From Salinigranum salinum (GTDB taxonomy: Archaea; Halobacteriota; Halobacteria; Halobacteriales; Haloferacaceae), in the NCBI RefSeq assembly GCF_009176545.1, contig NZ_VTOJ01000001.1, positions 1,426,001 to 1,490,000 on the forward strand: a DNA stretch of 64,000 nt, written 5' to 3'. Below, piece by piece: positions 50,877 through 59,466 of the stretch; within the stretch, counting starts at the first letter, position 1, and each line of letters starts with the position of its first letter. The notes beneath the pieces were generated by a model. It did not search any database. It was not told the DNA's origin and was given only the letters and a program-made list of their open reading frames with translations. The translations under genes were made by a program, and so were the position numbers.

Positions 50877-51701
50877 TCACTCCCCCGGGGCCAGCGCGGG
50901 GAACACCCGAACCGCGTTCTTCGAGAACGCCCGCCGCATGAGATCTTCGGGTACGTCCAGCGTGAGCAACTCCATCACGCCGACGTTCGGATGCGTCGCC
51001 GGTGCGCCGCTCCCGAAGAGGACGCGGTCGGGGTGTTCGAGCAACCCCTGTTCGAGGACGCCCCGGTAGCGGACGAAGCTCGTCTCGAGGTAGAGCCGGT
51101 CGTATCGGTCGAGGAGTTCGATCGCCGCGCCCATCAGGTCGCGGTCGAGCGGGAACCCGCCGAAGCTCTCGAGCACCACCGGAAACGACCGACGGAGCAG
51201 CGTCTCTTCGACGGCCGCCGGCGTGAAGCCGTCGCCGGCGCGGACCAGCACGGGCAGACCGACGTCGTCGAGCCGGTCAAGCGTCTCCTCGTCGGGGAGT
51301 CCGTCGCGGGCAGGATCGAGCGCGAAGCCGTGGAAGCGGTCGCCGTAGCCGTACTGTTCGACGTCGCCCGGTCCGGCGTGGTGGTCCCTGCGGGTTGCGG
51401 TGAGGTTTCTGAGACGCGCGGCGGGGCGATCGCTGGGGTCGCGCGGGCCGCCGAGACGCGCGAGCGGGAGGAACGGGCGGTCGACGCTCAGCCGCGCCAC
51501 GGCGTTGTTCGCTCGCAGGTATCCCTCTCCCTCCGGTCGCGGTCCCGGCGCGAGGACCGCCGCGACGACGCCGGCCTGGTGGAACTCCCGTTCGAGCCGC
51601 TCGGGGCCGACGTCGCGCCCGAACCGCGCGCTCTCGGCCCCGTCGGGATCGAGTCGTGCGTGGACGTCGACCACGCGAAAGCCGTGTTCCAGTTCCAGCA
51701 T
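50877..51701 (-). CDS. Amidohydrolase family protein (TIM-barrel, metal-dependent)
   Basis: 274 residues. The amidohydrolase pattern is visible but loose: FRVVDVHARLDPDGAESARF at the N terminus (D-x-H with Ala-Arg where H-x-H is usual), GFALDPARDGLPDEETLDRL, LPVLVRAGDGFTPAAVEETL, SFPVVLESFGGFPLD, LYLETSFVRYRGVLEQGLLE and VLFGSGAPATHPN. The second His of H-x-H is replaced by Arg, so the metal site may differ from the canonical one; the family member may be TatD/amidohydrolase-2-like. An AGTATATTAC box lies about 31 nt upstream of ATG 51701. Confidence 0.82.
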   Translation of the reverse strand: MLELEHGFRVVDVHARLDPDGAESARFGRDVGPERLEREFHQAGVVAAVLAPGPRPEGEGYLRANNAVARLSVDRPFLPLARLGGPRDPSDRPAARLRNLTATRRDHHAGPGDVEQYGYGDRFHGFALDPARDGLPDEETLDRLDDVGLPVLVRAGDGFTPAAVEETLLRRSFPVVLESFGGFPLDRDLMGAAIELLDRYDRLYLETSFVRYRGVLEQGLLEHPDRVLFGSGAPATHPNVGVMELLTLDVPEDLMRRAFSKNAVRVFPALAPGE

Positions 51702-52099
51702 CCTCTTACCCGGGCTGTCGTGGGGGCGAGTAATATACTGTCGGTCGCCTCCCCCCCTGTCGTCCCACTCCACTCCGCTTCCGACGTACCGTCGTCCGAC
51801 GTGGATCGCGCTCGAGACGGCGGCGTCGTCTGTCGCCACCACGGACCGGTCGGACCGTGCCAGTAGCTCCCGCGCGACAGGATAACAGGATATGCCCAGC
51901 CGTGGTCGACTGTGGTCGTGGTTCGTGGTCGCGGTCAGTCCGGCGAGCGAGAGACGGGCTCGACCGGGACGGGTTCGGTCTCGTCCCCGATAGTGCGACA
52001 ACTGTTTACATGAGTCGTATGCCACGCTGTCGTGCGGTTTCGGGTCGCATATCGGAGAAAACTATTTATAGAACCGCAACATTACTTCTCCTGATTACT
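51702..52099. other. Divergent promoter region of amidohydrolase and thermosome
   Basis: 398 bp without a gene. It contains two opposed TATA boxes: AGTATATTAC on the minus strand near 51729-51738, and the strong thermosome promoter at 52053-52070 on the plus strand. The middle part is featureless apart from short AT-rich spots (ACTGTTTACATGAG near 52002). Confidence 0.5.
52053..52070 (+). promoter_or_regulatory. Strong BRE/TATA promoter of thermosome gene
   Basis: Purine-rich GGAGAAAA followed by CTATTTATA (52062-52070), centred about 33 nt before ATG 52100, is the clearest BRE plus TATA combination in the window. A short leader of about 6-8 nt follows. This fits heat-shock-type high expression of thermosome genes. 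Confidence 0.75.
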
Positions 52100-53677
52100 A
52101 TGTCATCCCGCATGCAGCAGGGTCAGCCGTTGTTCATCCTCGCAGAAGGCAGCCAGCGAACCCGCGGCCAGAGCGCCCAGGACTCGAACATCCGCGCCGG
52201 CCGTGCCGTCGCGAGCGCCGTCCGAACCACGCTCGGTCCCCGGGGCATGGACAAGATGCTCGTCGACTCCTCGGGCGAGGTCGTCATCACCAACGACGGG
52301 GCGACCATCCTCAACGAGATGGACATCGAACACCCCGCCGCCCAGATGATCGTCGAGGTCGCCGAGACCCAGGAGGACGAGGTCGGTGACGGCACCACTA
52401 CCGCTGCGGTTCTCACAGGAGAGCTCCTCGCGAAGGCGGAGAACCTCCTCGACGACGACCTCCACCCGACGGTCATCGTCGAGGGGTACACCGAGGCCGC
52501 CCGCCTCGCCCAGGAGGCCATCGACGCGCAGGTACTCGACGTCGACCTCGACGACGACCTCCTCGTCAAGGTCGCCGAGACGTCGATGACCGGCAAGGGG
52601 ACCGGCGATGTCACCGCCGACGTCCTGGCGCACCACGTCGTCGACGCGGTCCGGATGGTCCACGACGAGGACGAGCGGTTCGACCGCGACGACATCAACG
52701 TCCACACCCGGACGGGTGCGTCCTCCTCGGCGACGGAACTCGTCGAGGGCGTCATCATCGACAAGGAGCCCGTCAGCGACGAGATGCCGCGCTCCGTCGA
52801 GGACGCGACCGTGGCCATCGCCGACGTCAAACTCGACGTCCGCAAGGCCGAGGCCGACACCGAGTACAACATCACGAGCGTCGACCAGCTCACCGCGGCG
52901 CTCGACGCCGAGGAGTCGGAGCTGCGGTCGTACGCCACCTCGCTCAAGGAGGCCGGCGTCGACGTCGTGTTCTGCACGAAGTCCATCTCGGACCGCGTCG
53001 CGAGCTACCTCGCCAAGGAGGGCATCCTCGCGTTCAAGAGCGTCAAGAAGAGCGATGCGCGCCGCATCGCCCACGCCACGGGGGCGAAGCGGCTCGGCTC
53101 GCTCACCGACATCGACACCGGCGACTTCGGCCACGCCGAGTCGGTCTCCACCGAGAAGTTCGGTGACGACGAACTCACCTTCGTCGAGGGTGGCGCGGCC
53201 TCGAAGTCGGTGACGCTGCTCCTCCGCGGCGGCACCGAGCACGTCGTCGACGAACTCGAACGCGCGATCAACGACGCCATCGACGTCACCGTCGCGGCGA
53301 TCGACAAGGGCGGCGTCGTCCCCGGCGCGGGCTGCACCGAGGTCGCCATCGCCGACCACCTCCGCTCCGAAGCCGCGGGCATCGAGGGCCGGAAACAGCT
53401 CGCGGTCGAGGCGTTCGCCGACGCGGTCGAGGCGCTCCCGCGCACCCTGGCCGAGAACGTGGGGATGGACCCCATCGACGCGCTCGTCGACCTCCGCTCG
53501 AGGTTCGAGGCCGAGGGCCGCGCGGGCGTCATCGCCACCGGTCGCTTCGGCGAGATCGGCGACCCCGTCGAGCACGGTGTCCTCGACCCCGCCGCCGTGA
53601 AGCGCGAGGCCGTCGAGTCGGCGACCGAGGCCGCGACGATGATCCTCCGCATCGACGACGTCATCGCCGCCGAGTAA
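52100..53677 (+). CDS. cct: Thermosome subunit (group II chaperonin)
   Basis: 525 residues, full-length. Signature motifs: RTTLGPRGMDKMLVDSSGEV, VVITNDGATILNEMDIEHPA, VGDGTTTAAVLTGELLAKAE (nucleotide binding and hydrolysis) and GGGVVP-like AIDKGGVVPGAGCTEVAIAD. It folds proteins in an ATP-driven ring of eight or nine subunits. The C terminus ends in RIDDVIAAE and lacks the Gly/Met-rich tail of Cct1/Cct2-type haloarchaeal subunits, so it resembles the shorter third paralog. Transcription from the strong TATA box upstream, with a U-tract terminator after the stop, makes it monocistronic. Confidence 0.96.
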   Translation: MSSRMQQGQPLFILAEGSQRTRGQSAQDSNIRAGRAVASAVRTTLGPRGMDKMLVDSSGEVVITNDGATILNEMDIEHPAAQMIVEVAETQEDEVGDGTTTAAVLTGELLAKAENLLDDDLHPTVIVEGYTEAARLAQEAIDAQVLDVDLDDDLLVKVAETSMTGKGTGDVTADVLAHHVVDAVRMVHDEDERFDRDDINVHTRTGASSSATELVEGVIIDKEPVSDEMPRSVEDATVAIADVKLDVRKAEADTEYNITSVDQLTAALDAEESELRSYATSLKEAGVDVVFCTKSISDRVASYLAKEGILAFKSVKKSDARRIAHATGAKRLGSLTDIDTGDFGHAESVSTEKFGDDELTFVEGGAASKSVTLLLRGGTEHVVDELERAINDAIDVTVAAIDKGGVVPGAGCTEVAIADHLRSEAAGIEGRKQLAVEAFADAVEALPRTLAENVGMDPIDALVDLRSRFEAEGRAGVIATGRFGEIGDPVEHGVLDPAAVKREAVESATEAATMILRIDDVIAAE

Positions 53678-53689
53678 CCCGGCGACCGT

Positions 53690-53705
53690 CTTCGACTTTT
53701 TCGAC
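53690..53705 (+). terminator. U-tract terminator after thermosome gene
   Basis: ACTTTTTCG lies about 20 bp after the stop codon in GC-rich context, as expected for archaeal T-rich termination. Confidence 0.55.
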
Positions 53706-53768
53706 GTCTCCCCGTCCGGAGCGACGCTGTCCGCCGACTCGACGTCGAACGTCCGTGGGACGGACCGG

Positions 53769-53942
53769 TCACCCCGGACAGCCGTCAAACACAGAGCCAA
53801 CCGCGAGATAGCGCACGACGCACGCGAGCAGGCCGTCGCCGGGGAACGATCCCAGCACGCCAGTGAACTCGGCCCCGTCGAGGGCGAACACCGACAGCAC
53901 GAGCCCGGTCGCAGCCACGGCCGCCGCGTGGTGTCTCCTCAC
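53769..53942 (-). CDS. Candidate small membrane protein (57 aa)
   Basis: An open frame from GTG 53942 codes 57 residues: basic VRRHHAAAVAATGLVLSVFA with a hydrophobic stretch, then LDGAEFTGVLGSFPGDGLLA and CVVRYLAVGSVFDGCPG. The codon pattern is haloarchaeal (GC-rich third positions) and the Gly/Cys spacing looks like a real protein with one or two short membrane segments and two Cys. It lies 62 bp after the SAM hydrolase gene on the same strand and converges on the thermosome gene. No family recognised; it could still be chance. Confidence 0.42.
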   Translation of the reverse strand: MRRHHAAAVAATGLVLSVFALDGAEFTGVLGSFPGDGLLACVVRYLAVGSVFDGCPG

Positions 53943-54003
53943 GTCCGCGTCACCGGTCGCGACGTCGGTGTACTGTCGGTGTCGACCTCGTGGGCCGACG
54001 CTC

Positions 54004-54804
54004 TCACTCGACCCGCGTTATTTCGACTTCGTCACCCACCGAGAGCCCGAACACCTCGTCGCCTCTCCCCCGATTGACATCGCACTCGACGTAGCCGTGG
54101 CTGCCGACGGTGACCAGTCGGCCGCCCACCGGGACCGACGCGAACGACGACCCCACGGGCGTCTCCTCGCCGTTCACCCGCACGCGAGAGGCCCCATCGA
54201 GGAACGTCCCGTCGACACTCGTGACGGTGTTGCCGAAGTCGTCGACGGCGAGCACCTCGCCGCGGGCGACGTCGCCCGCGACCTCGGCCTCGGGAAGCGT
54301 CAGGTCGACGTACTCGTCGGCGGGTGAGATCCGGTCGAGCGCCCCTATCTCCGAGACGCCGACGTCGTGGACGGCCGCGGCCGCGGGCGCGAAGACGTCG
54401 CGGCCGTGGAAGGTGTTCGAGGCGGGGTCGTCGTAGTCGTACTCGAACACCTCGACCTCGTCTTCGTCGGCTCCTCCGTCGCGACCGCCGCCGCCGGACG
54501 CGTCGGCCAGCGCCCGCGCCGGAGGGAGCACGACGCCGTTGTCCGGGGCGACGAGTGCGTGGTCGCCGGCGCGGACGACGAGCGCGGCGCGATCCGTCCC
54601 GACGCCGGGGTCGACGACGATCAGGTGGACGGCGGGCGGGAACTCGGGGAGGACGAACCGGGTCCAGAAGGCGGCGGCGCGGACGTCCTGTCGGGGGAGG
54701 TCGTGGGCGACGTCGACCAGCCGTGTCTCGGGGTCCTGGGAGAGGACGACGCCGCGCATCGCGGCCGGATACGGCGAACCGAAGTCGGAGCTCAGCGTGA
54801 TCAT
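54004..54804 (-). CDS. SAM hydrolase / SAM hydroxide adenosyltransferase (DUF62 family)
   Basis: 266 residues. The family pattern is present: LSSDFGSPYPAAMRGVVLSQ at the N terminus, VAHDLPRQDVRAAAFWTRFV, HLIVVDPGVGTDRAALVVRA with the Asp-Pro-Gly-Val-Gly motif, VAPDNGVV, SNTFHGRDVFAPAAA and the C-terminal FGNTVTSV. These enzymes hydrolyse S-adenosylmethionine to adenosine and methionine. A Gly/Asp-rich, acidic insert (GGGGRDGGADEDEVEVFEYD) breaks the middle loop. The start is 13 bp after the NMN adenylyltransferase stop, so both share the promoter at 55387. Confidence 0.92.
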   Translation of the reverse strand: MITLSSDFGSPYPAAMRGVVLSQDPETRLVDVAHDLPRQDVRAAAFWTRFVLPEFPPAVHLIVVDPGVGTDRAALVVRAGDHALVAPDNGVVLPPARALADASGGGGRDGGADEDEVEVFEYDYDDPASNTFHGRDVFAPAAAAVHDVGVSEIGALDRISPADEYVDLTLPEAEVAGDVARGEVLAVDDFGNTVTSVDGTFLDGASRVRVNGEETPVGSSFASVPVGGRLVTVGSHGYVECDVNRGRGDEVFGLSVGDEVEITRVE

Positions 54805-54817
54805 CGTTCCGTTCTCC

Positions 54818-55363
54818 CTACTCGGGATCGCTCGTCGCGTCGCTCCCCGCCCCACCGTTGGTGTCGGTGTCCGAGACGCGCTGGATGCGCTCGATCCCGC
54901 CGATCTCGTCGATCACCCCTACCACGGGGTCCGGGACGAGCGACCGCCAGTCCGCGCCCGAGAGCATCCGCTCGCGGAGTTCGGTCCCCTCGAGGACGTC
55001 GCGGTTGAACATCGGCGACTGTCGAACCTCGACGCCCGCCTCACGAAAGAGCTGGATGACGAGCGGGTTGTTCGAGTAGGCGACGTCGAACGTGGGCGAC
55101 ATCGACTGGACGTGGCTCACCCACACGGAGTTGCGGTCGAGGTCCTCGATGGGGACGGCGTAGGTGACGACGTCGAAGTCGGCGACCGATTTGGTGACCA
55201 TCATGATGCGCTCACCGGCCGTGAACGGGTTCCGCGGCGAGTGGGAGTCGCCGGCGGAGCCGATCCCGAGGACGAGCTCGTCGACCTCCCCCGCGATCTC
55301 CTCGATCATCCTGTGGTGGCCGTTGTGGTACGGCTGGAACCGCCCGATGTAGAACCCCCGCAT
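54818..55363 (-). CDS. Nicotinamide-nucleotide adenylyltransferase
   Basis: 181 residues, archaeal NMNAT type. The nucleotidyltransferase motif is IGRFQPYHNGHHRMIEEIAG (H-x-G-H), with a second motif region SHSPRNPFTAGERIMMV and DRNSVWVSHVQSMSPTFD. It makes NAD from NMN and ATP, the last step of NAD synthesis. The C-terminal tail is acidic (DTNGGAGSDATSDPE). A TTTATAAA box centred 27 nt upstream gives a leaderless transcript. The SAM hydrolase gene follows as the second gene of the operon. Confidence 0.94.
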   Translation of the reverse strand: MRGFYIGRFQPYHNGHHRMIEEIAGEVDELVLGIGSAGDSHSPRNPFTAGERIMMVTKSVADFDVVTYAVPIEDLDRNSVWVSHVQSMSPTFDVAYSNNPLVIQLFREAGVEVRQSPMFNRDVLEGTELRERMLSGADWRSLVPDPVVGVIDEIGGIERIQRVSDTDTNGGAGSDATSDPE

Positions 55364-55386
55364 GACCGTACGGTTCTCGGTCGTCT

Positions 55387-55394
55387 TTTATAAA
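55387..55394 (-). promoter_or_regulatory. Palindromic TATA box of NMNAT operon
   Basis: TTTATAAA, centred 27 nt before ATG 55363, is a textbook leaderless TATA box on the minus strand. The sequence is its own reverse complement and so could be read in the other direction too. Confidence 0.75.
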
Positions 55395-55487
55395 GGCGAC
55401 GAGTCGACCGAGACGCCGCAATGAGGTGGCACAGGCCTCGTGCGCACCGTTTGGGTGTGGTGTACGCCGACCGCCGAGGGGGAGAAA

Positions 55488-55493
55488 GTATAT
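55488..55493 (+). promoter_or_regulatory. TATA box of lonB
   Basis: GTATATC, preceded by the purine-rich GGGGGAGAAA BRE-like stretch, lies about 40 nt before ATG 55531; a leader of roughly 15 nt is expected. Confidence 0.6.
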
Positions 55494-55530
55494 CAGTCGA
55501 GCGACCCTGGTTGGAAGTAGCGACGCTTCT

Positions 55531-57654
55531 ATGAGCAACGACATGGAAACCGACGATACTCCCCCGGACCGGGGGGGTGAAGACCACTCGGACTCGCCCC
55601 CCGTCGAGGAGACTCCACCGGAGTCTCCCGAGCGCGAACCCCAGCGCGAGCGGAGGGACGGGACTGACGAAAGCGAAAAACAGACGGTCGACGACCTCGA
55701 CGACCTCGGCAGCGCCGTCGACGTCGAGGTGGACGGTGAGGCCACGATCGAAGAGAACCCTTCGGAGGACGACCTCCTCGGCGGACTCCGGATCGACTCG
55801 ACCGAAGAGATCGAGGTTCCGGATCGCCTCGTCGACCAGGTCATCGGACAGGAACACGCCCGTGACGTCATCCTGAAGGCGGCGAAGCAGCGCCGGCACG
55901 TGATGATGATCGGGTCGCCAGGGACCGGCAAGTCGATGCTGGCCAAGGCGATGTCCGAACTCCTCCCGAAAGAGGAACTCCAGGACGTCCTCGTCTACCA
56001 CAACCCCGACGACGGCAACAAGCCCAAGGTCAGGACCGTCCCCTCGGGCAAGGGTGAACAGATCGTCGAGGCCCACAAGGAGGAGGCACGCAAGCGCAAC
56101 CAGATGCGCTCGTTCCTCATGTGGATCATCATCGCGATCGTGCTCGGCTACTCGCTCATCATCGCCGGGCAGATCCTCCTCGGGATCCTCGCGGCGGGTA
56201 TCATCTACCTCGCGTTCCGCTACGGTTCCCGCAGTGGGGACGCGATGATCCCGAACCTCATCGTCAACAACGCCGACCAGACGACGGCCCCGTTCGAGGA
56301 CTCGACGGGTGCCCACGCCGGCGCGCTGCTCGGCGACGTTCGGCACGACCCGTTCCAGTCCGGTGGGATGGAGACGCCGAGTCACGACCGGGTCGAACCC
56401 GGCGCGATCCACAAGGCGAACAAGGGTGTGCTGTTCATCGACGAGATCAACACGCTCGACATCCGCTCCCAGCAGCACCTGATGACGGCGATCCAGGAGG
56501 GAGAGTTCGGTATCACCGGCCAGTCCGAGCGCTCCTCGGGTGCGATGGTGCAGACCGAGCCCGTCCCGACCGACTTCGTCATGGTCGCCGCCGGGAACCT
56601 CGACGCGATGGAGAACATGCACCCCGCCCTTCGCAGCCGTATCAAGGGGTACGGCTACGAGGTGTACATGGACGACACCATCGAGGACTCCCCGGAGATG
56701 CGGCGCAAGTACGCGCGCTTCGTCGCCCAGGAGATCTCGAAGGACGGTCGCCTGCCGCACTTCACCAACGACGCCGTCGAGGAGGTCATCCTCGAGGCAC
56801 GGCGTCGCGCGGGGCGCAAGGGCCACCTCACGCTCGAGTTCCGGAACCTCGGTGGCCTCGTTCGGGTGGCGGGCGACATCGCCCGCTCGATGGACGCCGA
56901 GTTCACGACGCGCGACCACGTCCTCCAGGCGAAGGGTCGCGCCCGCTCCATCGAGCAGCAGATCGCCGACGAGTACATCCAGCGCCGCAAGGATTACGAG
57001 CTCTCCGTCAACGATGGGTTCGTCACGGGCCGCGTCAACGGCCTCGCGGTCATGGGACAGGACTCCGGCATCATGCTCCCCGTCATGGCCGAGGTCACTC
57101 CCTCGCAGGGTGCTGGCCAGGTCATCGCCACGGGCCAGCTGAAGGAGATGGCCGAGGAGAGCGTCCAGAACGTCTCGGCCATCATCAAGAAGTTCTCCGA
57201 CCAGGACCTCTCGGAGATGGACGTCCACGTCCAGTTCGTCCAGACCGGACAGCAGGGCGTCGACGGCGACTCCGCCTCGATCACCGTCGCGACGGCGGTC
57301 ATCTCGGCGCTCGAGGACATCCCGGTCGATCAGGCGCTCGCGATGACTGGCTCGCTCTCCGTGCGCGGTGACGTCCTCCCCGTCGGTGGCGTCACGCACA
57401 AGATCGAGGCCGCCGCGAAGGCTGGCTGCAAGCGGGTCATCATCCCTGCCGCGAACGAGCAGGACGTGATGATCGAAGACGAGTACAAGGAGATGGTCGA
57501 GATCATCCCCGTCTCGCACATCAGCGAAGTCCTCGACGTCGCCCTCGAGGGCGAGCCGGAGAAGGACTCGCTCGTCGACCGGCTGAAGACGATCACCGGG
57601 TCCGCACTCCCGAAACAGGGCGTCCGCGGCCCCTCCAGCCCCAGCCCGCAGTAG
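55531..57654 (+). CDS. lonB: Membrane-anchored ATP-dependent protease LonB
   Basis: 707 residues. A disordered acidic N terminus (about 110 residues) leads to the AAA+ domain with Walker A GSPGTGKS (128-135). An insert between Walker A and Walker B holds two transmembrane helices (about 194-235, MWIIIAIVLGYSLIIAGQIL) that tether the protease to the membrane; Walker B is GVLFIDEINTLD. The C-terminal protease domain has the Ser581 (DGDSASITVATA) and Lys624 (GVTHKIEAAAKAGC) catalytic dyad, 43 residues apart as in Lon. It is essential in related haloarchaea, where it degrades phytoene synthase. The CPBP protease gene abuts it. Confidence 0.97.
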   Translation: MSNDMETDDTPPDRGGEDHSDSPPVEETPPESPEREPQRERRDGTDESEKQTVDDLDDLGSAVDVEVDGEATIEENPSEDDLLGGLRIDSTEEIEVPDRLVDQVIGQEHARDVILKAAKQRRHVMMIGSPGTGKSMLAKAMSELLPKEELQDVLVYHNPDDGNKPKVRTVPSGKGEQIVEAHKEEARKRNQMRSFLMWIIIAIVLGYSLIIAGQILLGILAAGIIYLAFRYGSRSGDAMIPNLIVNNADQTTAPFEDSTGAHAGALLGDVRHDPFQSGGMETPSHDRVEPGAIHKANKGVLFIDEINTLDIRSQQHLMTAIQEGEFGITGQSERSSGAMVQTEPVPTDFVMVAAGNLDAMENMHPALRSRIKGYGYEVYMDDTIEDSPEMRRKYARFVAQEISKDGRLPHFTNDAVEEVILEARRRAGRKGHLTLEFRNLGGLVRVAGDIARSMDAEFTTRDHVLQAKGRARSIEQQIADEYIQRRKDYELSVNDGFVTGRVNGLAVMGQDSGIMLPVMAEVTPSQGAGQVIATGQLKEMAEESVQNVSAIIKKFSDQDLSEMDVHVQFVQTGQQGVDGDSASITVATAVISALEDIPVDQALAMTGSLSVRGDVLPVGGVTHKIEAAAKAGCKRVIIPAANEQDVMIEDEYKEMVEIIPVSHISEVLDVALEGEPEKDSLVDRLKTITGSALPKQGVRGPSSPSPQ

Positions 57655-58536
57655 ATGCCCGACTGGGCGACGTTCGCCGGATTCGCGGGCGTCGTCCTCG
57701 TCTTGCTTCTCCTTCTCGCACACGCGTCGAAGTCGGTCGTGAGCGGCGATGCCGCGACCCCTGCATCCGCACCCACACCCGGCGAGCAACACGCTCCCGG
57801 CTCCGTCGATCCGTCCGTCGCCGACGCTCCCCACACGAACCGCATCGTCGACTCGGGTCCGACCGACAGCACCGATCTCGACTCCCACCTCACCCCCGTC
57901 GACGCATCCGATCACTGGACCGACCGGGCGCACGCGACGGGGCCACAGCTGTCGACGATGGCGCTCCTCGCGAACGTCGCCGTCTCGCAGGGTGCGTTCG
58001 GGTTCCTGCTCGTCGCCGGCGCCTGGTTCACCGAGATCCCGCTCTCGGCGTTCGGCGTCCCGCCCTCGCTCCCCTCGGTGACGACGCTCGGCGTCGGCGT
58101 CGCTCTGGGCCTGGCGCTGTACCTGGCTAACGAGGTGGGCTCGACCGTCGGTGAGCGGCTCGGCGTGGGTGCGGACGAGAGCCTCCGCGAGGCGCTGGCA
58201 CCGGCTTCGGTCGGCGGCTGGGTGGTGCTCCTCGTCGTCGTCCTCCCCACCATCGCCGCCTTCGAGGAACTGCTCTTTCGAGGGGTGCTCGTCGGCGTTT
58301 TTTCGGCAGGATTCGGCGTCTCTCCGTGGCTGCTCGCCGGCCTCTCGTCGGTGGCGTTCGCACTCGGTCACGGCGCGCAGGGTCCCGCCGGTGTCGCCGT
58401 CACGGGCATTCTGGGCTTCGTGCTCGCTGCCGCGTTCGTCCTCACGGGCAGCCTCCTCGTCGTGATCGTCGCCCACTACCTCGTGAACGCGCTCGAGTTC
58501 GTCGTCCACGAGGCACCGGACACCGGGTGGGCCTGA
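57655..58536 (+). CDS. CPBP family intramembrane protease, coupled to lonB
   Basis: 293 residues. One N-terminal helix (GVVLVLLLLLAHASKSVVSG) and a long disordered loop (about 30-95, Thr/Pro/Asp-rich) precede about seven helices. The CPBP motif IAAFEELLFRGVLVGV (E-E-x3-R), FALGHGAQGPAG (His) and VAHYLVNALEF (H-x3-N) form the glutamic-protease site, intact with both Glu residues. Its ATG directly follows the lonB stop, so the two are co-translated. A membrane protease next to a membrane-bound Lon suggests shared membrane-protein quality control; this is inferred from arrangement. Confidence 0.9.
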   Translation: MPDWATFAGFAGVVLVLLLLLAHASKSVVSGDAATPASAPTPGEQHAPGSVDPSVADAPHTNRIVDSGPTDSTDLDSHLTPVDASDHWTDRAHATGPQLSTMALLANVAVSQGAFGFLLVAGAWFTEIPLSAFGVPPSLPSVTTLGVGVALGLALYLANEVGSTVGERLGVGADESLREALAPASVGGWVVLLVVVLPTIAAFEELLFRGVLVGVFSAGFGVSPWLLAGLSSVAFALGHGAQGPAGVAVTGILGFVLAAAFVLTGSLLVVIVAHYLVNALEFVVHEAPDTGWA

Positions 58537-58621
58537 CCCGTCTCCCGGTTCGACGGGTGACGGCCACGGCACGCGTTGCACCGAGCAGTACGTTCTTGTC
58601 GAACGTCGACCTCCTCTCGCC

Positions 58622-59290
58622 GTGAAGGTCACTGTCATCGACTACGGCGTCGGGAATCTCCGGAGCCTCCGTCGCGGGCTCGAACGGGCCGGGGCGACCG
58701 TCGAGGAGCGCTCCGACCCCGAGGGCATCGCCGACGCGGAGGCGCTCGTCCTCCCCGGTGTCGGGGCGTTCGAGGAGTGTATGCGGAACTCCCGGCCCTT
58801 CCACGACGTCCTCGTGGACGCCGCGACCGACACCCCGATCCTCGGCATCTGCGTCGGGCTCCAGCTCCTGTTCACGGAGAGCACGGAGGGCGCACCGCCG
58901 GGCGAGACGGTCGCCGGGCTGGACCTGATCCCTGGACGCGTCGAACGACTCCCGTCGGAGGACGTCACGGTCCCCCACATGGGGTGGAACACGCTCGACG
59001 TCGAACGACCGCACCCGATCGTCGACGGCCTCGCCGACGGCGACTACGCCTACTTCGTCCACTCGTACGCCACGCGAGTGAGCGACCACACCGTCGCCGC
59101 GTCCGACCACGGCCGCCGGTTCGCCGCCATCGCCGCCAACGAGCGTGGCAACGTCGTCGGCACGCAGTTTCACCCGGAGAAGTCCGGAGAGACCGGTCTC
59201 GCACTCCTGGCGAACTTCGTCGCGTTCGCCGAGCGGTGGACCGACGGGGACGCAGCGGCCACCCCCGCGTCGGACGGTCTGGCTGACTGA
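58622..59290 (+). CDS. hisH: Imidazole glycerol phosphate synthase subunit HisH
   Basis: 222 residues from GTG 58622. Class I glutamine amidotransferase: GVGNLRSLRRGLERAGA, oxyanion PGVGAFEECM, nucleophile Cys77 in LGICVGLQLLF, and the His184/Glu186 pair in GTQFHPEKSG. It supplies ammonia to HisF to make imidazole glycerol phosphate and AICAR in histidine synthesis. It is the only his gene here, so the pathway is dispersed, as is common in haloarchaea. A TATA-like GTTCTTGTC about 30 nt upstream supports the GTG start. Confidence 0.95.
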   Translation: MKVTVIDYGVGNLRSLRRGLERAGATVEERSDPEGIADAEALVLPGVGAFEECMRNSRPFHDVLVDAATDTPILGICVGLQLLFTESTEGAPPGETVAGLDLIPGRVERLPSEDVTVPHMGWNTLDVERPHPIVDGLADGDYAYFVHSYATRVSDHTVAASDHGRRFAAIAANERGNVVGTQFHPEKSGETGLALLANFVAFAERWTDGDAAATPASDGLAD

Positions 59291-59466
59291 CGGCACGGAC
59301 AGTCCCGAGACGGTGTGCCGTCACGCCGCGTCCCGCCCCGAGATGGGAGTCACCGCACGCGAGGGGGTGGCCGCGGCATCCGATTTGAACCCTCGCTCGT
59401 GTGTCGGCTCGCGGCGGGTCGACGAGTGCTCTGTGGGCGAGTCAGAGCCGGCGTCCGTTCGAGCGG

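Noticed and set aside
52103..53800. Minus-strand open frame across the thermosome gene
   Set aside because: Antisense to an unmistakable chaperonin, and composed of Asp/Val/Leu/Arg-rich repeats typical of antisense haloarchaeal reading.
55306..58638. Minus-strand open frame of about 1100 codons across lonB and the CPBP gene
   Set aside because: Antisense shadow caused by the GC-rich codon usage of lonB. It runs through two unrelated genes and has no recognisable motif.
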